The position numbers were made by a program, and so were the translations under genes. From the NCBI RefSeq assembly GCF_022808175.1, contig NZ_JALGBX010000003.1, positions 124,001 through 188,000 on the forward strand: a DNA stretch of 64,000 nucleotides. The letters run 5' to 3'. The notes under the pieces were generated by a model. That model worked only from the letters and a program-made list of their open reading frames with translations, did no database searches and had not been told where the DNA came from. This document shows, one piece after another, positions 48,239-64,000 of the stretch; the first letter of the stretch is position 1, and each line of letters begins with the position of its first letter. The stretch comes from Streptomyces sp. AP-93 (lineage in GTDB: Bacteria > Actinomycetota > Actinomycetes > Streptomycetales > Streptomycetaceae).

Positions 48239-49495
48239 CTACGAGGCGTCGAGGATCCCGGGCAGCGCCGCCACCAGCGCATCGGCCCGCTCCTGCGGCA
48301 GCGTCAGGGCGGGAGCCAGCCGTACGACGCCCGCGCCCGCCGCGTTCACGAGGAACCCGGCGTCCTGCGCGGCCCGCTGGACCCGCGCGGCGACCGGCTC
48401 GGCCAGGGCGATGCCCAGGAGCAGACCGGCGCCCCGGACTTCGCGGACCAGGGGGTGTTCCAGTGTCTCGATGCCGAGCCTCAGCCGCTCCCCCACCCGC
48501 TCGGCGTGGGCGAGCAGCCCTTCCTTCTCGATGGTGTCCAGGACGGCGAGCCCGGCCGCGCACGCCACCGGGTTGCCGCCGAAGGTGGAGCCGTGCTGAC
48601 CGGGGGTCAGCAGCTCGGCGGCGGCGCCGAAGGCGACCGTGGCGCCGATCGGCAGGCCGCCGCCCAGCCCCTTGGCCAGGGTGATCACGTCCGGCTCCGC
48701 GCCCGGCTCCGCCTGATGCGCGAACCAGTGGCCGGTACGGCCGATCCCGGTCTGCACCTCGTCCAGTACGAGCAGGGTGCCCGTGGCGCGGGTGATCTCG
48801 CGGGCCGCCCGCAGGTAGCCCTCGGGCGCCGGGACGACTCCGGCCTCGCCCTGGAGGGGTTCGAGTACGACCGCGGCCGTGTGCTCGGTGACGGCCGCGC
48901 GGAGCGCCTCCGTGTCCCCGTAGGGAACGTGCGTGACCTCCCCCGGCAGGGGCAGGAAGGGGGCGCGCTTGGGCGGCTGGCCGGTGAGGGCCAGCGCCCC
49001 CATGGTGCGCCCGTGGAATCCGCCCTCCGTGGCGACCAGGTGCGGGCGCCCGGTGCGGCGGGCGATCTTGAAGGCGGCCTCGACCGCCTCCGCGCCCGAG
49101 TTCGCGAAGAACACCCGGCCCGGCCTGTCCAGCAGGGCCAGCAGCCGTTCCGCCAGCGCGACGGCCGGCTCCGAGACGAACAGGTTCGACACGTGGCCGA
49201 GCCGGGCGACCTGCTCCTGGACGGCCGAGACCAGGGCCGGGTGGGCGTGCCCGAGGGCGTTGACGGCGATCCCGCCCGTGAAGTCCGTGTACGCGCGGCC
49301 GCCTTCGTCCCAGACCGTGCTGCCTTCGCCCCTGACCAGGGCCAGCGCGGGAGTGCCGTAGGTGTCCATCATCACCGCGCGCCAGCGGTCGGCGAGCGGC
49401 GTCGTCGTGCTGTCGGAGAGCGGCGTCGTCATGCTCTCGGAGAGCGGCGTCGTCGCGCTCTCGGCGAGCGGTGTCGTCGTGCTGTCGGCGGTCAC
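48239..49495 (-). CDS. argD: Acetylornithine aminotransferase
   Basis: A 418-residue PLP enzyme converting N-acetylglutamate semialdehyde to N2-acetylornithine. It contains the cofactor lysine motif [15 protein letters not shown] near 265-280, [17 protein letters not shown] near 120-136 and [15 protein letters not shown] near 230-244. The first 36 residues are a four-fold TTPL(A/S)(E/D)S repeat not found in ordinary ArgD, encoded by a 24-bp tandem repeat. The recognised start [17 protein letters not shown] is just after it. GTG 49495 overlaps argB by 4 bp. Last gene of the operon. Confidence 0.93.
   Translation of the reverse strand: MTADSTTTPLAESATTPLSESMTTPLSDSTTTPLADRWRAVMMDTYGTPALALVRGEGSTVWDEGGRAYTDFTGGIAVNALGHAHPALVSAVQEQVARLGHVSNLFVSEPAVALAERLLALLDRPGRVFFANSGAEAVEAAFKIARRTGRPHLVATEGGFHGRTMGALALTGQPPKRAPFLPLPGEVTHVPYGDTEALRAAVTEHTAAVVLEPLQGEAGVVPAPEGYLRAAREITRATGTLLVLDEVQTGIGRTGHWFAHQAEPGAEPDVITLAKGLGGGLPIGATVAFGAAAELLTPGQHGSTFGGNPVACAAGLAVLDTIEKEGLLAHAERVGERLRLGIETLEHPLVREVRGAGLLLGIALAEPVAARVQRAAQDAGFLVNAAGAGVVRLAPALTLPQERADALVAALPGILDAS
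49388..49490. repeat. 24-bp tandem repeat at the start of argD
   Basis: Four imperfect 24-bp units containing GAGCGGCGTCGTC encode TTPL(A/S)(E/D)S steps at the argD N-terminus. They are within the reading frame, so variation would not disrupt it. Confidence 0.7.
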
Positions 49496-50457
49496 GCGCC
49501 GTCTCCCTTGCCGCCGGACCCCTCGGGCCCGGGCTCCTCGTCCGGCACCACCGTGGTGCCGGGACCGTCCTCGGTGAAGACCCCGCGCAGCAGCGCGTGC
49601 GGCACCCGGCCGTCGATGACCTGCGCCTTGGCGACGCCTGCCCGTACGGCGCGCAGGCAGCCCTCCATCTTGGGGAGCATGCCGCTCGCGAGCTCCGGCA
49701 GCAGGGCGTCCAGCTCGTCGGCCGTGAGGCGGTCGATCACCTCGGTGCTGTGCGGCCAGTCTGCGTACAGCCCTTCGACGTCGGTCATCACCACCAGCCG
49801 GTCGGCCCCGAGGGCCACGGCCAGGGCCGAGGCCGCCAGGTCGGCGTTGACGTTGTAGACCTGGCCGTCCTCGCCGCGCGCGACGGGCGAGACCACGGGG
49901 ATGCGGCCCTGCTCCAGCAGCCCGGCGATCGTCCCCGCGTCCACGTCGACGATGTCGCCGACCAGGCCGATGTCCACCGGCAGGCCGTCGACCCAGGCCG
50001 GGCGGCGTACGGCGGTCATCGTGTGGGCGTCCTCGCCCGACAGGCCCACGGCGAACGGCCCGTGGGCGTTGATGGCCCCGACGAGTTCGCGCTGGACCTT
50101 GCCGGTGAGCACCATGCGCACCACGTCCATCGTCTCCGGCGTGGTCACCCGCATTCCGGCCTCGAAGCGCGTCTCCAGGCCGAGCCGGTCGAGCAGTGCG
50201 CTGATCTGGGGACCGCCGCCGTGGACGACGACGGGCCGCAGGCCGGCGTGCCAGAGCTCCACGACGTCCTGGGCGAACGTCCGGTGCGTGGAGGGGTCCA
50301 CCATGGCGTTGCCGCCGAACTTGACGACGACCGTCCGGCCTTGGAGCTGCTCCAGCCAGGGCAGGTCCCGGGGGGCCGGCACGGTGGCCGGCGTCGTTGT
50401 CTCCCTCTGCGCCTCTACCGGCGCCTGCGCCTGCGCCTGCGTCGTCTCCGCCGTCAT
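49492..50457 (-). CDS. argB: Acetylglutamate kinase
   Basis: A 321-residue kinase phosphorylating N-acetylglutamate. It has the start of the amino-acid kinase fold [20 protein letters not shown] near 45-65, [18 protein letters not shown] and [19 protein letters not shown] near 212-230. The C-terminus is Glu/Gly-rich. ATG 50457 is preceded by a GGGG tract 5 bp upstream; a TTG at 50472 overlapping the argJ stop is possible. Whether arginine inhibits it (the ArgB N-terminal helix) cannot be judged here. Confidence 0.93.
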   Translation of the reverse strand: MTAETTQAQAQAPVEAQRETTTPATVPAPRDLPWLEQLQGRTVVVKFGGNAMVDPSTHRTFAQDVVELWHAGLRPVVVHGGGPQISALLDRLGLETRFEAGMRVTTPETMDVVRMVLTGKVQRELVGAINAHGPFAVGLSGEDAHTMTAVRRPAWVDGLPVDIGLVGDIVDVDAGTIAGLLEQGRIPVVSPVARGEDGQVYNVNADLAASALAVALGADRLVVMTDVEGLYADWPHSTEVIDRLTADELDALLPELASGMLPKMEGCLRAVRAGVAKAQVIDGRVPHALLRGVFTEDGPGTTVVPDEEPGPEGSGGKGDGA

Positions 50458-50468
50458 CCCGACCCCGT

Positions 50469-52759
<2,291 letters not shown>

Positions 52760-53428
52760 TCAGGCATCCTTGCGCACGTTTCGGGACCCTCCGCCGAGCA
52801 GCAGCTCGCGGAGCAGGGTCTCGGTCGTGCACACCACCGCGCTGCGGGCGGCCCAGCGCAGAGCCATCGCGTGCTCCTCGGCCGAGAAGTCGGCGACGGC
52901 GTCGGCGACCACGAAGGGCTGGATGTCGTTCATGAAGGCGTCCGCGGCCGTCAGCAGGACGCCGAGGTGGGCGTGGACCCCGCAGACGATCAGCTGGTCA
53001 CGCCCCTCCGAACGCAGCAGCCTCCCCAAGTGGCTGCGGAGGAAGGCGTTGTGGCGCACGTTGGCCAGCACGCGCTCGCCCGGCTGCGGGGTGAGCGGCG
53101 GGATGATCGCGGCGGCGTCGGTCCCGTCACCGATGCCCGGCCCCCAGACGTCGGCGGCGAGGCCGCGCTGGCCCGGCGGCTGGGCGGCCGGCTCGGCGGT
53201 GAAGACGACCGGAATTCCCAGTGCCGTGGCGAGGGCCCGAAGAGCCGCGATGTTCTCGACGAGTTCCACGACCGGGGACCTGTCCGTGGGGAGCTCCCCC
53301 ACGAAGTGGTTCTGCATGTCGTGGACCAACAGCGCGGCGCGGCCGGGGTCGATGGCCCAGGACGCGCAGGAGCGGGGCAGGGCGGCGCGATCGGGCATGG
53401 GGTAGGAGCCGATGGCCGGCAGGCCCAT
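52760..53428 (-). CDS. Isochorismatase (EntB/DhbB/PhzD-type)
   Basis: A 222-residue alpha/beta hydrolase of the isochorismatase family. LLVHDMQNHFVGEL near 43-56 carries the catalytic Asp, and CGVHAHLGVLLTAADAFMND with FVVADAVADFSAEEHAMAL near 155-185 closely matches true isochorismatases rather than nicotinamidases. It should convert isochorismate to 2,3-dihydro-2,3-DHB and pyruvate. It lacks the aryl-carrier domain of EntB, and no isochorismate synthase, DHB-AMP ligase or dehydrogenase lies in the window. ATG 53428 follows GGAGGGG. It leads the operon into argCJBD (96-bp gap). Confidence 0.85.
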   Translation of the reverse strand: MGLPAIGSYPMPDRAALPRSCASWAIDPGRAALLVHDMQNHFVGELPTDRSPVVELVENIAALRALATALGIPVVFTAEPAAQPPGQRGLAADVWGPGIGDGTDAAAIIPPLTPQPGERVLANVRHNAFLRSHLGRLLRSEGRDQLIVCGVHAHLGVLLTAADAFMNDIQPFVVADAVADFSAEEHAMALRWAARSAVVCTTETLLRELLLGGGSRNVRKDA

Positions 53429-53482
53429 GACGATCCCCTCCCCCTGATGCCGTGCGTACGGTCCCACACGCAGGCTGCGTAG

Positions 53483-53501
53483 TTAGCTTAGCCTAACCTA
53501 A
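53483..53501. promoter_or_regulatory. Iron box before the isochorismatase-argCJBD operon
   Basis: TTAGCTTAGCCTAACCTAA is a good inverted iron box (its complement TTAGGTTAGGCTAAGCTAA matches the consensus at 17 of 19 positions). It lies about 55 bp upstream of the isochorismatase ATG, making the entire arginine-type operon a likely iron-repressed unit. It also lies 46 bp after the mbtH stop. Confidence 0.85.
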
Positions 53502-53546
53502 TTTACCCGACCCGCTCCGGCGGCCCGTCGACAACCGGCCCCCCGG

Positions 53547-53759
53547 TCAGGCCTCGACGGCCGCCGCGAGGGAGCGGGGGCGCAGGTCGGTCCAGCTCGA
53601 CTCGATGAACTCCAGGCACGCGTCACGGGTGGTCTCGGCGAGGGCGACCGTCCATCCGCCGGGAGCGTCGGCGAAAGAGGGCCAGAGGGAGTGCTGACCC
53701 TCGTCGTTGACCAGGACCAGGAAGCGGCCGTCGGCATCGTCGAACGGGTTGGTGCTCAT
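53547..53759 (-). CDS. cchK: MbtH-like protein (CchK-type)
   Basis: A 70-residue MbtH family protein, the usual length. It has [35 protein letters not shown] and the terminal [10 protein letters not shown], with the conserved Trp pair. It binds and activates adenylation domains. ATG 53759 follows GGAGGA. The gene position relative to esterase, ABC exporter and NRPS is that of cchK in the coelichelin cluster. Confidence 0.9.
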   Translation of the reverse strand: MSTNPFDDADGRFLVLVNDEGQHSLWPSFADAPGGWTVALAETTRDACLEFIESSWTDLRPRSLAAAVEA

Positions 53760-53894
53760 ACTGGGGTTCCTCCAGGAGCCCGATGGGACCGGCGGGTGGC
53801 GTCGGCGTGCGGCGCGCGGTGTGCGGCGCGCACAGTCCGACAGCGGGCGCCGTGCCCGTGGGGAAGGTCGATCGGAATGAAGAGAGCCAACCAC

Positions 53895-53913
53895 TTAGGT
53901 TAGGCTCGCCTAA
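53895..53913. promoter_or_regulatory. Iron box between mbtH and esterase genes
   Basis: TTAGGTTAGGCTCGCCTAA differs from the consensus TTAGGTTAGGCTCACCTAA at one position. It lies between the divergent mbtH and esterase genes (about 45 bp before the esterase start) and should repress both when iron is plentiful. Confidence 0.92.
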
Positions 53914-53958
53914 TTATAGAGCCTAACGTTTCCCCTTCCCCCTCACAAGGAGGCACCG

Positions 53959-55074
53959 ATGCCTGCACTCGAACGGACCCTGGCCGAGGACGGCTCGGAG
54001 AGCCCGTTCGCCGCGTTCGGCCTGCCCGCCGCGCCCGGCACCGATGAGTTCTGGGCGGCCGCGGCTCCCGCGTCCGCGCCTTCCGGCGACGGCGGTTGGG
54101 TCACCCTGTTCCTGTGGCGCGGCAGCCCGACGGTCATCGACTTCGAGAGCTGGTCGGATCCGGTCGTGCTGCTCCGGTGGCGCGACACGGACTGCTGGTA
54201 CGCCGAGGTGCGCATGCCCGCGCGGCTCCGGGTGACCTACCGGTTCCTCGCGGATGACGGATCGTCGTACCCCGATCCGCTCAACCCCCTCCGGGCCGGA
54301 GGCGACCGGTCCATCGTCGCCACCCCGGACGCTCCGCCCCAGCCGTACTGGCCCGCCGTGGGCGCCGACGACGTCCTGCCGCTGCCGCGCACCCGGATCC
54401 GCTGGGCGAGCGAACGGCTCGGCGGGAAGCGCACCGTACGGGTCCACCCCGTGGGCGGCGGCGGACCAGTGGTCCTGCTGCTGGACGGGGACGACTGGCT
54501 GTACCTGCACCCGGCCATGACCGCCTTCGACGCGGCCTTCGAGGCCGGTGACATGCCCCCGGCCACGCTGGTGTTCCTGCCCACCAAGGACCGGCAGGCG
54601 GAGTTCGGTTGCCGGCCCGAGCTGTGGGAGGCGGTACGGGACGAACTGCTGCCGCTGGTCGCCGACAGCGGGGTGCCCGCGGACCTCGGCCGGCTGGTGG
54701 TCGCCGGGCAAAGCCTCGGCGGTCTGAGCGCGCTGTACGCGGCGACGGAGTTCCCGGAGCTGGTGTCCCGGGTCGCCTGCCAGTCGGGGTCGTTCTGGTG
54801 GACGCCGGAGGCCTCGGACCTGCCGGACCCCCTGGGCGGTCCGCGCGGCGGCGCGATCGCCGCGCGCCTGCGCGAGCGCCCTGCCCCGTCCGGGCTGCGG
54901 ATCGCCTTCGACGTGGGCGAGCACGAGACGCGCATGCTCCCCCACTGCGAACTGGTCGAAGCCCTGACCGAACAGGCCGGTGCGACCGTACGGGTCTCCA
55001 GGTCGCCGTCGGGCCACGACCGGGCGGGCTGGCGGCAGGCCCTGCTCCGGGACGTCGCCTGGGCACTGGCCTGA
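53959..55074 (+). CDS. cchJ: Siderophore esterase, enterochelin-esterase family (CchJ-type)
   Basis: A 371-residue alpha/beta hydrolase with the Fes N-terminal domain (VTLFLWRGSPTVIDFESWSD, then MPARLRVTYRFLAD) followed by the catalytic domain: nucleophile Ser in VVAGQSLGGLSALYAA near 247-262, and a terminal GHDRAGW carrying the catalytic His. In coelichelin biosynthesis the equivalent protein cooperates with the NRPS, which has no thioesterase, to release the peptide. ATG 53959 follows AAGGAGG. The exact role (release or iron removal) is not shown by sequence. Confidence 0.88.
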   Translation: MPALERTLAEDGSESPFAAFGLPAAPGTDEFWAAAAPASAPSGDGGWVTLFLWRGSPTVIDFESWSDPVVLLRWRDTDCWYAEVRMPARLRVTYRFLADDGSSYPDPLNPLRAGGDRSIVATPDAPPQPYWPAVGADDVLPLPRTRIRWASERLGGKRTVRVHPVGGGGPVVLLLDGDDWLYLHPAMTAFDAAFEAGDMPPATLVFLPTKDRQAEFGCRPELWEAVRDELLPLVADSGVPADLGRLVVAGQSLGGLSALYAATEFPELVSRVACQSGSFWWTPEASDLPDPLGGPRGGAIAARLRERPAPSGLRIAFDVGEHETRMLPHCELVEALTEQAGATVRVSRSPSGHDRAGWRQALLRDVAWALA

Positions 55075-55090
55075 CCACGTGACACGGCAA

Positions 55091-55133
55091 GGGGGCCTGG
55101 TTGCCCGGCGGATCGCCGGGCAGCCAGGCCCCC
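55091..55133. terminator. Strong bidirectional hairpin after cchJ
   Basis: GGGGGCCTGG (55091-55100) pairs with CCAGGCCCCC (55124-55133), extended inward by TGCCCGGC with GCCGGGCA. The hairpin lies between the convergent esterase and ABC exporter genes. Two copies of GGCTCACGAAGTCAC lie beside it. Confidence 0.75.
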
Positions 55134-55171
55134 TCTGTTCACCGGCTCACGAAGTCACACGGCTCACGAAG

Positions 55172-56864
55172 TCACCGTGTGACCGCCGCGCAGTACGCCG
55201 GGTCACTGGCCAGCAAGTGCCGGTGCGTGCCCTCGGCCGTGACCACCCCGTCGTCCAGGACCAGGACCCGGTCGGCGGCGTCCAGCAGGGCCGGGCTGCT
55301 GGTGATGACCACGGTGGTACGGCCCCGGCGCAGCTCCGCGATCTTGCGTGCGACGAGTTGCTCGGTGACCGCGTCCACGGCCGTGGTCGGGTCGCGCAGC
55401 ACGAGTACGTCGGAGTCCGCGGCCAGCGCCCGGGCCAGTGAGAGCCGCTGGCGCTGCCCGCCGGAGAGGTTCGAACCGCGGTCGCGGACCTCGTAGTCGA
55501 GTCCCTGCCGGTGCAGGGCGACGACGTCGGTCAGCATGGACGCCTCGACGGCCTCGGGCACCGTCCGGCTGGTGCCCGACGGGTCGATGTTCGTACGGAG
55601 GGTCCCCGCGAAGATTTCGCCGTCGTACGGGTTCACCAGCATCAGCTCGCGGACCGCCTCGACCGACAGCTCCGCCAGGTCCTGCCCGCCGAGCCGCACC
55701 GCTCCGCCGTACGCGGCCGGAGGCACGTTCACGGCCAGGATCGAGGCGAGTTCGGCCGCCGCGCGCGGCTGGTAGACCGCGATCGCCGTGAACTGGCCCG
55801 CCGGGACCCGGAACTTCAGGCCCTGGAGGGACTCGTAGCGGACGCAGTCGATCTCCAGGTCGCCGCCCGGTGCCGGGCGGGCCGTCCCCGGGGCCGCCAC
55901 CGGCGGTGCGGACAGCACCAGGGCCATCCGCTCCGCCGAAGCGCGCGCCATCATCACGTACTTGGGCATGTCCGAGAACAGCCGGAGCGGTTCCATGATG
56001 AACTGCGCCAGGCCCACGGCCATGACGAGCTCACCGATGCTGATCTGCCCGTCGAAGGCCAGCCAGCCGGCGGTCAGGGTCACCGAGGCGGCCAGCGTCG
56101 CGTTCAGGCCCAGCGCGGTGCCCGTGTAGACGCCGTTCACCCGGGCGACGGTGATCGCCTGTTCCTTCGCCTCGGTGCTGACCTTCTGGTAGGACCGGAA
56201 CGCCGCGTGGTTGCCGCCGAAGCCGTGCAGCGGGCGCAGGCCCGTGATCAGGTCGGCGACCTTCGCACCCGCCCGCGCCACCCGGGCCTGCTGCTCCTGG
56301 GTGCTGCTGCCGATCCGCTTCGACATCACGCTGAGCGTCGAGAGGATGGCGATCGTCCCCACCATGACCAGCAGCCCGAGCCGCAGGTCCGCCAGGCTCA
56401 GCGCGACCGCCGCGACCAGCACCGCGACCGAGGAGCTGATCAGCATCGGCACGACCTCGACGATGTCGGCGGTCTGGTCGGCGTCCTCGGTGGCGATGGT
56501 GAGCACTTCGCCGGACTTCAGGTCCACGTCCCGGGCCACCGGCTGGAGGCCGCAGGACGCCACCCGCACCCTCCAGTGGTGGGCCTCGGTCGTGTTGGCC
56601 TTCTGCAGGATGCGCATCCCGAACCGCCACGACAGCGACACGGTCGTGATGATCACGGCCAGCGCGGCGATCGAGAGGGCGAGCGCCCCCGGGCTCCGGC
56701 CGCCGCCCATCGTGTGGTCGACGATCAGGCCGAGCGCGATGGGGAAGGCCGTCTCGCCCGCCTGGTACAGGCCCATGAGGACGGTGCCCCAGACCATGGC
56801 GCCGACGTTGCGCCGTATGGCGGTCCGGAGGATGTCGGATCCCGCGCGGCGGGATCTGTGGACG

Positions 56865-56878
<14 letters not shown>
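55172..56878 (-). CDS. cchI: ABC exporter half with degenerate ATPase site (CchI-type)
   Basis: A 568-residue fused membrane/ATPase half transporter with about six helices ([22 protein letters not shown] at the start). The nucleotide-binding domain keeps the signature [15 protein letters not shown]. The Walker A position reads [18 protein letters not shown] with no GKS, Walker B reads [12 protein letters not shown] with Asp for the catalytic Glu, and the H-loop His is replaced (VVITSSP). It should therefore be the inactive partner of a heterodimer. It overlaps the NRPS gene by 14 bp, so it is co-translated. Position fits cchI of coelichelin clusters. Confidence 0.85.

Positions 56879-64000
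<7,122 letters not shown>

Overview
The window is high-GC DNA (roughly 70% or more by eye) with strong third-position G/C bias, many GTG/TTG starts and 4-bp ATGA/GTGA gene overlaps. These traits, together with a SepF paralog, a methylmalonyl-CoA mutase/MeaB locus, iron boxes of the DmdR/IdeR type and a coelichelin-type siderophore locus, point to Streptomyces or a close relative. No rRNA, tRNA or CRISPR array was seen.

Layout. 1-7,000: an enoyl-CoA hydratase and a histidine-kinase-like ATP-binding protein, then catabolic ornithine carbamoyltransferase and arginine deiminase. The last two, normally a compact pair, are separated by an unusually long TnpB-type RNA-guided nuclease gene and the wreck of a DDE transposase. 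7,100-20,260: one long leftward gene train. It holds a four-gene, translationally coupled module (VirD4/HerA-like membrane protein A, active HerA/VirB4-like ATPase B, zeta-toxin fusion C, paralog D of A), followed after 57 bp by the RNA-repair pair hen1-pnkp. I regard this as the best candidate for an undescribed system. 20,390-28,280: housekeeping genes (homocysteine methyltransferase, F420-type LLM enzyme, small protein, DUF6099-like, sepF-like/AAA ATPase/MazG, iron-boxed DUF2470, quinone oxidoreductase). 28,280-34,860: a sulfonate/organosulfur uptake operon (TauD-type dioxygenase, FMN reductase, ABC importer, LLM monooxygenase) ending in a collapsed FAD-oxidoreductase/ferredoxin pseudogene. 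34,860-36,310: a repeat-rich stretch with almost no genes. 36,312-41,384: mutA-mutB-meaB. 41,583-44,811: L-asparaginase, a divergent Lrp/AsnC regulator and a membrane protein.

44,900-64,000 is an iron-regulated siderophore locus running off the right edge. The NRPS modules visible here carry adenylation codes that I read as DFWNIGMVH-K (Thr) and DMENLGLIN-K (hydroxy-ornithine), in the order A(Thr)-PCP-E-C-A(hOrn)-PCP with no thioesterase. A separate esterase, an MbtH protein and an ABC exporter half lie next to it. This is the pattern of the last two modules of coelichelin synthetase CchH with CchI, CchJ and CchK.

The locus also carries a complete set of genes for making ornithine from glutamate (a GNAT N-acetylglutamate-synthase-like gene, and argC-argJ-argB-argD behind an isochorismatase gene), each arm preceded by an iron box. 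An iron-boxed amidohydrolase / small protein / phosphopantetheinyl transferase operon completes the left side. The simplest reading is that iron starvation switches on its own ornithine supply and NRPS-activating enzyme together with the siderophore assembly line. The NRPS, the gene at base 1 and several boundaries are incomplete or inferred; no database search was possible.
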